A stretch of 64,000 bases of DNA, from NCBI GenBank assembly GCA_022376925.1, contig JAIOJX010000031.1, positions 136,914,854 through 136,978,853 of the forward strand, in the 5' to 3' direction. This stretch comes from Tragulus kanchil. Taxonomy: Eukaryota > Chordata > Mammalia > Artiodactyla > Tragulidae. A program made the position numbers and the translations under genes. The notes under the pieces are model-generated. The model did no database searches and was not told the DNA's origin. It saw only the letters and a list, made by a program, of their open reading frames with translations. Positions 23,891 through 34,660 of this stretch are shown piece by piece; the stretch's first letter is position 1; the number at the start of each line of letters is the position of its first letter.

Positions 23891-24850
23891 AAGTGTGACT
23901 CCTTTCAGCTAACAAGATAGACTGTACTTAGTGATGTAAACTACTGTACATTTTTATATGCTACTTTTCTGCTTTCTGAGTTAATATTAAATCATTTAAG
24001 AAATTTTAAAAATTCTCTGAAGTATTTTAAAAATTCTCTGAAGTATTTTAAAAATAATGCAAATATATTTTCATATTTACCAAGAAGAATTTTTATGCAT
24101 AGAAATTATGAATACTATAATTTGTGACATTGTGGATGTCTGTAATATTTGTACTGAAGAATAGACAAATTTCAATTAAAATTCTGATTTCAATTAAATT
24201 CTAAGTGCTGACTTGATCTTCTAAAATCAGTCCCCTGGGAAACTGTCATATTTTCTACTTTATTTGCAAAATTACAAAACTTTTACCATTAACTGCATTA
24301 ATTGTTTGTGTCTCTAGTTTGTACCGTTGATTTTTCTTTGTGGAGTTCCCTTAGCTCATCTCCCCAGAGAACCCCATCAAGTATTAGCTGAAGTATTTCC
24401 TTTCCTATAAACCCTTTCCTGACCCCCTGGGTAGGCTCAGATACTTCATGCTCTGGATTCTTGGTATATACCATATATAGACATTTTGTAATGTGCTGCG
24501 GTTGTTTTATTTACATGCCTTTTTCCCCCTTTAGGGCAGATCTTTTGTTTTTTTATCTCCACAGCCCTCTGTCTAGTTGATTTCAGGCTTTACAAAGTAC
24601 TTAGTAAACACTTATTGAATAAGTGACTGCTATGTGATGGATTAAATGAAAGAGCTTTTGAATAATATGAATTTAGAGAAAAAAAGTTTTTTAAAAGAAC
24701 AAGGAAACTACTTATAAAATCAGTCCAGTTTTATTATTATAAGAAGTAAATTTTCTAATGATAGAAATCTTCTAATTAATATCGTTGTTCTAATATCATT
24801 GTTCTAAATAAGTGTTGGTGAAATTTGTAATGTTTTATTTTCTATTTTAG

Positions 24851-24908
24851 CTCTTTGATGGCATTGAATGTGAATTTCCCATATTTTTCCTTTACATGAT
24901 GATTGATG
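24851..24908 (+). other. PHKB: Second copy of the 58-nt PHKB exon, probable assembly duplicate
   Basis: Identical to 23714-23771, at an offset of 1137, within tandem duplication 9. Use of both copies would frameshift PHKB. The flanking intron, including a neighbouring 5S rRNA fragment, is copied with it. Confidence 0.85.
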
Positions 24909-25534
24909 GTAAGTAAACTTTTCTCCTGAAATTTAAACTGTAGAATATAAGTATAAAGAAGAGCAGAAATAAAGTGTGACTCCTTTCAGTTGAGATCAGC
25001 CGTGTCCAGGGTGGTGTGGCCGTAGACAAGTGTGACTCCTTTCAGCTAACAAGATAGACTGTACTTAGTGATGTAAACTACTGTACATTTTTATATGCTA
25101 CTTTTCTGCTTTCTGAGTTAATATTAAATCATTTAAGAAATTTTAAAAATTCTCTGAAGTATTTTAAAAATTCTCTGAAGTATTTTAAAAATAATGCAAA
25201 TATATTTTCATATTTACCAAGAAGAATTTTTATGCATAGAAATTATGAATACTATAATTTGTGACATTGTGGATGTCTGTAATATTTGTACTGAAGAATA
25301 GACAAATTTCAATTAAAATTCTGATTTCAATTAAATTCTAAGTGCTGACTTGATCTTCTAAAATCAGTCCCCTGGGAAACTGTCATATACATTTATTTGC
25401 AATACCTTTTCCCATTTTTTTTGTTTATATGCAAAATTATCAAATAATTACATTTGGGATAATTTTTCAAAGGTAATACTTCTGTGGTGCTTATTGAACT
25501 CAAATGCTATTGGATTTTATATGTTACATTTTAG

Positions 25535-25612
25535 GTGTTTTTAGAGGCAATCCCATGCAAGTAAAAGAGTATCAGGATCTTCTGACCCCAGTGCTTCATC
25601 ACACCACAGAAG
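25535..25612 (+). CDS. PHKB: PHKB exon (approx. human residues 377-402), 78 nt
   Basis: Reads [20 protein letters not shown] then HHTTE, beginning with the last two bases of the split Gly codon and ending with the first base of the next. The acceptor is CATTTTAG at 25534 and the donor GTATAG at 25613. Phases match both neighbours. Human PHKB as remembered has NPKQVQEYQD here, so this is a close ortholog. It is the only one of the six exons not caught in a tandem copy. Confidence 0.95.
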
Positions 25613-26562
25613 GTATAGTCTGGATGCATTTTTAAGAAATTCTTTTCTACCATCATTTCCTTCATGTTCCTTTGAAGTGGATAAATGATTCCCTTTTAAA
25701 GAGAACAATTTATATTCAATTGAAAAAATGAATGGGGCTGCAAGTGCATTAGAAGGAATCATCTCTTAATTTGTTATAATAAACTTGTTCTTTATAAAAA
25801 GAGTTCATTAGCCCAGAAGGTGGAGATGGAGATGAATTTTAAGTGGTTGTGGCTCTAGTTGCTACACAGTTGTTTGCCAGGTGGGCAGAGGCTCTTCCTC
25901 TGTTACCTTCTGTGACTCTCCTTCACTGGATAGAATGTGACAATAAAATGAAACGACTGATTTTTACCCATGTCACCAGAAATGCTTTGTTCTGGTGAGT
26001 TCTGCCCTCTTTAGAGGGCCACTTAGGGAAGCTCTGCTCTAGCCTAGAGATGCTACCATTGCCCAGAATATTTTGGCTTCCTCTTTGAAGATGTTTTCAG
26101 GGCGTTTTACACATTATTTTGAATGTCTGCCATGGTTCTAAGTATCATCCTTTGAGGATGGATTTAATGTTTTAGTAATGGTCAAAAAGTCCAGGCTTAA
26201 TGAATAATATGTTGGTTCCAGTTAAATACCAGCAGGGACCATAAAGAAGCACAACTGATTTTTCTGTATGACTAATTCTCAAAGTAATTCCAAAGGAGAA
26301 GTTCCATATATCTTTGATATTTGGAAGAATTAGTAAAATAACAAACTATTCTCATGAGTGAACATATAACATATGCTGTCAAATTAGTTTTAAAGAAACT
26401 TTTCCCACATTTTTAACTGGGAGTTTCTAGACAGAGTCAAAATTTCCTGTATTCTTTTGGGCAACCTTTCTCTTTCTACTTTATAATCATAGTTTCTTGA
26501 AGGGCAAATATGGAGAGGGCATTGATTTGTTATATTTAAATACTTATTTTTAAATTCCATAG
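25613..26562 (+). other. PHKB intron without recognised repeats
   Basis: The intron between the 78-nt and 159-nt exons. I see no named repeat, RNA gene or additional exon. It is partly copied at 27336-27635. Confidence 0.6.
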
Positions 26563-26721
26563 GTTATCCTATTGTACCAAAGTATTATTATGTGCCAGCT
26601 GATTTTGTAGAACATGAGAAAAGAAGCCCTGGTAGTCAGAAGCGATTCCCTAGCAACTGTGGCCGCGATGGAAAACTATTTCTTTGGGGACAAGCCCTTT
26701 ATATCATCGCAAAACTCTTGG
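26563..26721 (+). CDS. PHKB: PHKB exon (approx. human residues 402-455), 159 nt
   Basis: Encodes [40 protein letters not shown] and [12 protein letters not shown], with split codons at each end. The acceptor is TTCCATAG at 26562 and the donor GTGAGT at 26722. The [12 protein letters not shown] stretch is characteristic of the phosphorylase kinase alpha/beta glucoamylase-like domain. Human has VEYEKNNPGSQ where this has [12 protein letters not shown] large antisense L1 begins only about 125 bases after the donor. A complete copy lies at 27636-27794. Confidence 0.96.
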
Positions 26722-26928
26722 GTGAGTTAAGGAAACTGGGAATGTTTTCTTTTTCTTGTTAGCAAGTATTTAGAAACAAGTTTGTCTTTGTTGGCATTTT
26801 GTTTGCATTTTGGTGATGTTTCATGCTGTTCAGAGGTTTGGGGGATTTTTTTTTTTAATTGGTGGAAAATTGATATATAATCTTGTGTTGGTTTCTGCTG
26901 TACAATGCAAATCTGTCGTAATTAGATA

Positions 26929-27125
26929 TGGTGGTGATAGTGTTAAAGAACCTGCCACCAGTGCAAGAGGTCTAAGAGACATCTGGGCGAGGAAGATCCC
27001 CTGGAGGAGGGTGTGGCAACCCACTCCATTATTCATGCCTGGAAAATTCCATGGACAGAAGATTCTGGCGGGCTACAGTTCGCAGGCCACACAGAGTCAG
27101 GCACAACTGAAGCAATTTACCACAC
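26929..27125 (+). mobile_element. Bov-tA SINE in the antisense L1
   Basis: GTTAAAGAACCTGCCACC, GAAGATCCCCTGGAGGAGGG and AAAATTCCATGGACAGAAGA in order, ending at GCACAACTGAAGCAATTTAC. Copied at 28002-28198. Confidence 0.8.
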
Positions 27126-27635
27126 ATGCACCCCCCTCTCTTGAGTCTCCTTCATTTCTCCCCATCCCACCCCTTTAGGTCATCTCAGAGCACCGAGCTG
27201 GGCTCCCTGTGTCATATGGCAACTTCCCACTATTTATTTTGCTCATGATAATGTATATATGTCAATGCTACTTTTTCAGTTCATTCCACCCTTCCACTGC
27301 TGTGTTTCCCCCCACATGTACTTTCTGCCATTATGTTCTGTATGACTAATCTCAAAGTAATTCCAAAGGAGAAGTTCCATATATCTTTGATATTTGGAAG
27401 AATTAGTAAAATAACAAACTATTCTCATGAGTGAACATATAACATATGCTGTCAAATTAGTTTTAAAGAAACTTTTCCCACATTTTTAACTGGGAGTTTC
27501 TAGACAGAGTCAAAATTTCCTGTATTCTTTTGGGCAACCTTTCTCTTTCTACTTTATAATCATAGTTTCTTGAAGGGCAAATATGGAGAGGGCATTGATT
27601 TGTTATATTTAAATACTTATTTTTAAATTCCATAG

Positions 27636-27794
27636 GTTATCCTATTGTACCAAAGTATTATTATGTGCCAGCTGATTTTGTAGAACATGAGAAAAGAAGC
27701 CCTGGTAGTCAGAAGCGATTCCCTAGCAACTGTGGCCGCGATGGAAAACTATTTCTTTGGGGACAAGCCCTTTATATCATCGCAAAACTCTTGG
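27636..27794 (+). other. PHKB: Second copy of the 159-nt PHKB exon, probable assembly duplicate
   Basis: Identical coding sequence and splice sites to 26563-26721, at an offset of 1073, within tandem duplication 10. Inclusion of both would add 53 residues in frame. The adjoining L1 and Bov-tA sequence is copied with it, differing by only a few bases, so a recent assembly overlap is the likely explanation. Confidence 0.85.
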
Positions 27795-28540
27795 GTGAGT
27801 TAAGGAAACTGGGAATGTTTTCTTTTTCTTGTTAGCAAGTATTTAGAAACAAGTTTGTCTTTGTTGGCATTTTGTTTGCATTTTGGTGATGTTTCATGCT
27901 GTTCAGAGGTTTGGGGGATTTTTTTTTTTAATTGGTGGAAAATTGATATATAATCTTGTGTTGGTTTCTGCTGTACAATGCAAATCTGTCGTAATTAGAT
28001 ATGGTGGTGATAGTGTTAAAGAACCTGCCACCAGTGCAAGAGGTCTAAGAGACATCTGGGCGAGGAAGATCCCCTGGAGGAGGGTGTGGCAACCCACTCC
28101 ATTATTCATGCCTGGAAAATTCCATGGACAGAAGATTCTGGCGGGCTACAGTTCGCAGGCCACACAGAGTCAGGCACAACTGAAGCAATTTACCACACAT
28201 GCACCCCTCTCTCTTGAGTCTCCTTCATTTCTCCCCATCCCACCCCTTTAGGTCATCTCAGAGCACCGAGCTGGGCTCCCTGTGTCATATGGCAACTTCC
28301 CACTATTTATTTTGCTCATGATAATGTATATATGTCAATGCTACTTTTTCAGTTCATTCCACCCTTCCACTGCTGTGTTCACAAGGCCATTCTCTACTAG
28401 GTGCATCAGTACCATTTTTCTAGAGTCCATATATATGCACTGATATACGCTATTTGTTTTTCTTTTTCTGACTACTTCACTTTGTGTAAGAGGCTCTAGG
28501 TTTATTCACCTGACTACATCTGACTCAAATTTGTTCTTTT

Positions 28541-28871
28541 TTTTTTTTTTTAAAGATTTATTCATTTATTTACTTTGGGTGGGAGTCGGGTTGGGGAGGG
28601 AGGGGAGCAGGTGGGCCACTTCTATTGGTCTTTCATTTCTCTCTTTTCATTCGTCTTCGTTCTTTGGCTCCTGCGGGCCTCCCATCACGGTGGCGTCTGT
28701 CGTTGCAGAGCGCTGGCTCTGGGCGCATGCGCTCCAGAGCTCCGGCTCGGTGATTGGACACATCAGTCCAGACGCTCTGCGGCACATGGGATCTTCCCAG
28801 GCCAGGGCTCGAATCGGCGCCCCTTGCACTGCAAGGCGGTGTCCTTACCCACTGGACCACCAGGGGAAGCC
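28541..28871 (-). mobile_element. CHR-like SINE, antisense, inserted in L1
   Basis: A 331-base copy starting with a T tract, then TGGGAGTCGGGTTGGGGAGG and TCTATTGGTCTTTCATTTCT, and ending GGACCACCAGGGGAAGCC. Target duplication CAAATTTGTTCTTTT at 28526-28540 and 28872-28886 interrupts L1 sequence. Confidence 0.92.
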
Positions 28872-28916
28872 CAAATTTGTTCTTTTTAATGGCCAAGTAG
28901 TATTCCACTCTGTGTA

Positions 28917-28941
28917 TATAGATAGATAGATAGATAGATAG
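28917..28941 (+). repeat. (GATA)n microsatellite
   Basis: About six GATA units within the L1 3' UTR. Confidence 0.85.
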
Positions 28942-29125
28942 CACATCTTCTCTATTCATTCATCTGCTGATGGACATCTAGGTTGCTACCGTGTCCTGGC
29001 TATTGTAAATGTTGCTGCAGTAAACATCGAGATAACATGTGTCTTTTAGAACTGTGGCTTTGGGCATCAGAGTATATGTCCAGTATTAGGATTGCTGGGT
29101 CATAATAGTAGATTTATTCTTAGTT

Positions 29126-29463
29126 GTTTTTTTTTTTTTTTTTTTTTAAGATTTATTTATTTATTTTGGGTGGGGGTCGGGTTGGGGAGGGAGGGGAGCG
29201 GGCGGGCCACTTCTATTGGTCTTTCATTTCTCCATTTTCATCCGTCTTTGCTCTTTGGCTCCTGTGGGCCTCCCATTGCGGTGGCCTCTGTCGTTGCAGA
29301 GCGCTGGCTCTGGGTGGATGCACGCCAGAGCTCTGGCTCGGTAATTGGACACATCGGTCCAGCCGCTCCGCGGCACGTGGGATCTTCCCAGTCCAGGGAT
29401 CGAACCGGCACCCCTTGCACTGCAAGGCGGTGTCCTTACACACTTGGCCACCAGCGGAAGCCC
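29126..29463 (-). mobile_element. CHR-like SINE, antisense, inserted in L1
   Basis: A 338-base copy closely similar to the one at 28541. Target duplication TATTCTTAGTT at 29115-29125 and 29464-29474. Two independent insertions of one family lie within 600 bases of the same L1. Confidence 0.92.
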
Positions 29464-29669
29464 TATTCTTAGTTTTTTAAGGAATTTTCATACTGTTTTC
29501 CATAATGACTGTTATCACTTTACATTCTCACCAGCAGTACAGGAGGGTTCACTTTTCTCCTCATCCTCTCCAGCATTTATTGTCTGTAGATTTTTTGGTG
29601 ATGGCCATTGTGACTGGTGTGAGGTGATACCTCATTGTAGTTTTGATTTGCATTTTTCTAATAATTGGT

Positions 29670-29850
29670 GGGGGATTCCCTTGTAGCTTAGCTGGTAAAG
29701 AGTTCACCTGCAATGCAGGAGACCCCCATTCCTGTGTTGGGAAGATCCCCTAGAGAAGGTCTAGGCTACCCATTCCAGTATTCTTTGGTTTCTCTGGTGG
29801 CTCAGATGGTAAAGAATCTGCCTGCAGTGCAGGAGACCTGGATGATGGTA
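29670..29850 (+). mobile_element. Bov-tA SINE fragments in the antisense L1
   Basis: GGGGATTCCCTTGTAGCTTA starts a Bov-tA unit. A second tRNA-like head follows at about 29790 (TCTCTGGTGGCTCAGATGG), giving a head-body-head arrangement, before L1 sequence resumes. Confidence 0.75.
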
Positions 29851-31629
29851 CGGCATCTTTCCATATGTTTATTGGCCATCTGTATGTCTGGAGAAATGTC
29901 TGTTTAGTCTTCTGTCCATTTTTTTTTATTGGATTGTTTGATTTTCTGACATTATTTGGACTGCTTATACATTTTTGAGATTAAACCTTTGTCAATTTGC
30001 AATTATGGTCTCCCATTCTGAAGATTAGCTTTTCATCTTATTTATAGTTTACTTTGTCATGGTAAAGCTTTTAAGTTTAATTAAGTCCCATGTATTGCTT
30101 TCGTTTCCGTTAATCCAGGAGGTTGGCCAGAGAGAATCTTACTGAATGTCAGAGAGTGTGCCACCTGATTTTTTTCTCTAAGAGCTTTACAGTTTCTGCC
30201 CTTATATTTAAGTCTTTAAACCATTTTGAGCTTATCTTTGTGTATGGAGTCAGGAAATGTTCCAACTTCATTTTTTTTTTTTTTTACGTGTAGCTGTCCA
30301 GTTCTCCCAGCACCACTTATTGAAAAGGTTGTCTTTTCTCGATTGTATATTATTGACTCTGTTGTCAAAAATAAGGTGCCCTTAGGTGCATTGGTTTCTC
30401 TACAGGCTTTCTTTGTTGTTCCATTGATCTATATTTCTGTTTTTGTATCATACCATACTGTCTTGATGACTTTGGCTTTGTAGTATAGTCCGAAATTAGA
30501 GAAGTTTATTCCTCCAGCTCCCTTTTTCTCTCTCAAGATTGCTTTGACTATTCACGGTCTCTTATATTTTCACACAAATTGTGAAAATTTTTGTTCTAGT
30601 TCTATGAAAAATACCATTGGTAGTTTGATAAGAATTACATTAAATTTTTAGATTGCTTTAGTCATTATAGTCATTTTGACAATATTAATTCTTCCAATCC
30701 AAGAATGTGGTATATCTCTCCAACTGCTTGTGTTGTCCTTGATTTCTTTCATCACTGTCTTATAGTTTTCTGTGTACATGTCTTTTGTCTCTTTAGGTAG
30801 GTTCATTCCTAGGTATTTTATTCTTTCTGTTGGAATGGTGAATGGGGTTATTTCCTTAATTTTTCTTTCTAACTTTTCATTGTCAGTGTTTAGGAATGTA
30901 AGAGATTTCTGTGTATTAATTGTATATCCTCCAACTTTACTAAATTCACAGATTAGCTCTAGTAGTTTTTTGCTCGTATTTTAGAGGCTTTCTATGTATA
31001 ATATCATGGCATCTACAAACAGTGAGAGTTTTACTTCTTATTTTCCAATCTGGGTTCCTTTCATTTATTTATTTTTTTCTTCAGTGCCTTGGCTAAGACA
31101 TCTGAAACTATATTGAATAATAGTGGTGAGAGTGAGAACCCTTGTCTTATTCCTGATCTTAGAGAAAATGCCTTCACTGTTGAGAATAATGTTTGCTGTA
31201 GATTTGTTCTGTATGGCCTTTATTATGTTGAGGTCGGTTTCTTTTGTGCCAATTTTCTGGAGAATTTTTAATTGTATATGATTGTTCAGTTTTGTTGAAA
31301 GATTTCTGTGCATCTATTGAGGGGATCATATAGTTTTTATCTTTTAATTTATTAATATGATATATCACATTGATTGACTTGTATATATTGAAGCATCCTT
31401 GCATCCCTAGGATAAACCCCACTTAATCATGGTATATGATTCTTTTACTGTGTTGGATTCTGTTTGCTAGAACTTTGTGGGGATTTTTGCATCTATGTTC
31501 ATCAGTGATATTGGCCTGTAATTTTCTTTTTTTTTTTTTGATATCTTTGTCAGATTTTGGTATCAGGGTGATGGTGGCCTTGTAGAATGAGTTTGGGAGT
31601 TTCCATCTTGGGAGAGTTTCTTATGTAAA

Positions 31630-32350
31630 AATATGTTAGTATGTCTATTGCACTGAACAATGATGGACATTTGCTGGGAAGGAAATTGAATAGGTGTGTG
31701 GGTACCACTATGATTGTTTGGGGACTGCATTCAGCTTAATGTATAGGTTCTTACCAGAAAGCTATGGAAACTTTTAGTCTCTTTTATAAATGTAAGACAG
31801 TTCTGACTTGCTATAACAATTATGCTTGGTCATAGCTTTAGTAAATCACTTGCCAAAAGAAATCAAGTGATCAAAGTTCTCTTCTTTCCAATAAATACAC
31901 ATTGGCAATTTACTCAGTGAGATGGAGACGTAATGCGGCCATTATTCATAATTTTTTGAAGAATAATTTTTCAGCTTATCCTAAAACTTCAGCCTAAGTA
32001 TCTTTGGACACATTGAAATGAAGGTTAATTTAATGAACACAAAAACACATTATGCATCTTCCTGTGCCATTCCTTGATAAAATTTTAAAAGTTATTAGCA
32101 TTTCCTTTAGAAAACTTATCATATTAATCAGAATTCTTTTATGGCAAACAGACTATAAAACATGCTGATTGTAAATACTGTACCTGCCCTAAAAGAACTG
32201 CTTGTTGTGTGAAATGCTATTGTCTTTGTTGATCTTAGCATTACTGCCTAAAAGCTGGATTTGCTTATACTATAAGCAAAAATTGGTTTCTTTTTTACGT
32301 TTCATTAGGGGAAAATATTTTGAGGTCCAGATTTCTAATTTAAAATGTAC
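31630..32350 (+). other. PHKB intron without recognised features
   Basis: Intronic AT-rich sequence; no exon or repeat recognised. Copied at about 32739-33459. Confidence 0.5.
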
Positions 32351-32357
32351 ATAAATG

Positions 32358-32492
32358 ATCTATTGGAGAAGGACATGGGAACCCACTCCAGTAATTTTGC
32401 CTTGAAAATTCCACAGGCAGAGGAGTCTAGGGGAGCTACTGTCCATGGGATCACAGAGTCAGACTCGACTTAGTGACTGAGCATGCATACAT
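32358..32492 (+). mobile_element. Bov-A unit without tRNA head
   Basis: TATTGGAGAAGGACATGGGA, CAGTAATTTTGCCTTG and GACTCGACTTAGTGACTGAG match the Bov-A body. Copied at 33467-33601. Confidence 0.75.
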
Positions 32493-32571
32493 AAATGATA
32501 CATAAGAGCAAACAGAAGTTCACCAAAGAAGAGAAAATTAAGTTAATACTGTTTCCAGTTTGCTCGTATCT

Positions 32572-32668
32572 TTTTTTTTTTTTATTTTTACTTTTGCAGA
32601 GTTTTGTTGTCTATAGATATGTATGATCCCAGATTAGTCATATGTATATCCCCCCCATCCACCCCTAC
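32572..32668 (-). mobile_element. Very short L1-like 3' end, antisense
   Basis: T tract followed by TTTTACTTTTGCAGAGTTTTGTTGTC and TTAGTCATATGTATATCCCC. Same family as 40530-40650 and 56087-56201. Its copy at 33681-33785 extends further (TCTCATACAGCACCCC). Confidence 0.65.
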
Positions 32669-33785
32669 ATGAGCAACAGGGTGATGTGGCTTGTAAATGA
32701 GTTTGGGAGTTTCCATTTGGGAGAGTTTCTTATGTAAAAATATGTTAGTATGTCTATTGCACTGAACAATGATGGACATTTGCTGGGAAGGAAATTGAAT
32801 AGGTGTGTGGGTACCACTATGATTGTTTGGGGACTGCATTCAGCTTAATGTATAGGTTCTTACCAGAAAGCTATGGAAACTTTTAGTCTCTTTTATAAAT
32901 GTAAGACAGTTCTGACTTGCTATAACAATTATGCTTGGTCATAGCTTTAGTAAATCACTTGCCAAAAGAAATCAAGTGATCAAAGTTCTCTTCTTTCCAA
33001 TAAATACACATTGGCAATTTACTCAGTGAGATGGAGACGTAATGCGGCCATTATTCATAATTTTTTGAAGAATAATTTTTCAGCTTATCCTAAAACTTCA
33101 GCCTAAGTATCTTTGGACACATTGAAATGAAGGTTAATTTAATGAACACAAAAACACATTATGCATCTTCCTGTGCCATTCCTTGATAAAATTTTAAAAG
33201 TTATTAGCATTTCCTTTAGAAAACTTATCATATTAATCAGAATTCTTTTATGGCAAACAGACTATAAAACATGCTGATTGTAAATACTGTACCTGCCCTA
33301 AAAGAACTGCTTGTTGTGTGAAATGCTATTGTCTTTGTTGATCTTAGCATTACTGCCTAAAAGCTGGATTTGCTTATACTATAAGCAAAAATTGGTTTCT
33401 TTTTTACGTTTCATTAGGGGAAAATATTTTGAGGTCCAGATTTCTAATTTAAAATGTACATAAATGATCTATTGGAGAAGGACATGGGAACCCACTCCAG
33501 TAATTTTGCCTTGAAAATTCCACAGGCAGAGGAGTCTAGGGGAGCTACTGTCCATGGGATCACAGAGTCAGACTCGACTTAGTGACTGAGCATGCATACA
33601 TAAATGATACATAAGAGCAAACAGAAGTTCACCAAAGAAGAGAAAATTAAGTTAATACTGTTTCCAGTTTGCTCGTATCTTTTTTTTTTTTTATTTTTAC
33701 TTTTGCAGAGTTTTGTTGTCTATAGATATGTATGATCCCAGATTAGTCATATGTATATCCCCCCCATCCCACCCCGCCACGCTCT

Positions 33786-34660
33786 CATACAGCACCCCTG
33801 CAGGACCCCCTTTTCTCATAGCACAATGCTCATATCTTAACTATTATTTTCTGGGTCTCTGTATTTACTTACTGCTAATTTAAGAGCCTGTTGAAAAATG
33901 TTCTTCTCTAAAGGAACAGTTCTTTGCTAAGGAGTTGATATTATTTATACAGGTTTTTCTTTAAGAGTTTCTGAGAGAAAAAAATATGTACATGAAGGAG
34001 TTTTCCTAGAATCAAGCCAACTTGCTAAGGTTATCTCTGGTTTGAATTTTCTTTCCATCTTATTGGCATGAATACAAAGAAGCCTTGTTGATATTTAGCT
34101 AAATAAAACATGTTTTGGAAGAGGAGTAGTAAACCTAAGGACAAGAATTCTAACACCAGTTTCTGTATACTGCACTTGAAAATTACAAGTGAGCATGATG
34201 AAGTTTTCTGTGAGTCTGAGACTGAAAACTGGTACCTGGGCTATAATTTGAGATCTCAACTGTCTTTATTCTACTGTTTGCTATATATCAAGCCTGGGGT
34301 TGATGGAGCTGAAAAGGTAGTATTTGAGCAAAACCTCAAGATAAAATTAAGAAGGTTAATTAATTGGGAATGCAGAATTGACCATACTCTACATAAGCAG
34401 ATTAAGCTTTAAAAAATATATCAGTTAGTAAAAAAGTTAGACCTTCTTTACTCCAAACTAAATGTATTACATGTGGACAGATTTTGAATGTTGATAGCAT
34501 CTTCATATGTTAAGACCAGAGTGAACAGAAATAGTCCCGGTCATGCCTTCGTCTCTCTTTCATGATCATTTTGAGTAAGAAGATCTTTAAAAGAAATAGG
34601 CAGTTTCTCTTTTTCCTGCTGCACTTATAAAAAAGCACTAGAGAACCTGCAAAAGGTGTG
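33786..34660 (+). other. PHKB intron without recognised features
   Basis: No supported exon, RNA gene or named repeat. A 100-codon open frame at 34110-34412 has no recognisable domain or splice context and looks accidental. Confidence 0.5.

Larger units (their letters stand above)
23171..25388 (+). repeat. Tandem duplication 9 (23171-24251 and 24307-25388)
   Basis: Direct repeat, offset 1136-1137, with a spacer of about 55 bases. It carries an L2 3' end, the 58-nt PHKB exon and a 5S rRNA fragment. Even the internal short repeats match. Confidence 0.95.
26262..28379 (+). repeat. Tandem duplication 10 (26262-27306 and 27336-28379)
   Basis: Direct repeat, offset 1074-1073, with a 29-base spacer. 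It carries the 159-nt PHKB exon, an L1 3' end and a Bov-tA. One substitution lies near 27131/28204. Confidence 0.95.
26847..31625 (-). mobile_element. Large antisense L1 in the PHKB intron
   Basis: Starts with a T tract (reverse of the A tail) about 125 bases after the 159-nt exon. It continues through the L1 3' UTR (TTCATTCCACCCTTCCACTG, TTGCTACCGTGTCCTGGC) into antisense ORF2 (TTAGAGAAAATGCCTTCACT). Open frames are short and broken. It is interrupted by a Bov-tA, two CHR-like SINEs and another Bov-tA, and inflated by duplication 10. The real L1 part is roughly 2.7 kb, 5' truncated. Confidence 0.85.
31565..33775 (+). repeat. Tandem duplication 11 (31565-32665 and 32677-33775)
   Basis: Direct repeat, offset about 1112 at the edge and 1109 after three single-base deletions in the first 40 bases of copy 2. 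It carries a Bov-A unit and a short L1 3' end. Confidence 0.94.
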
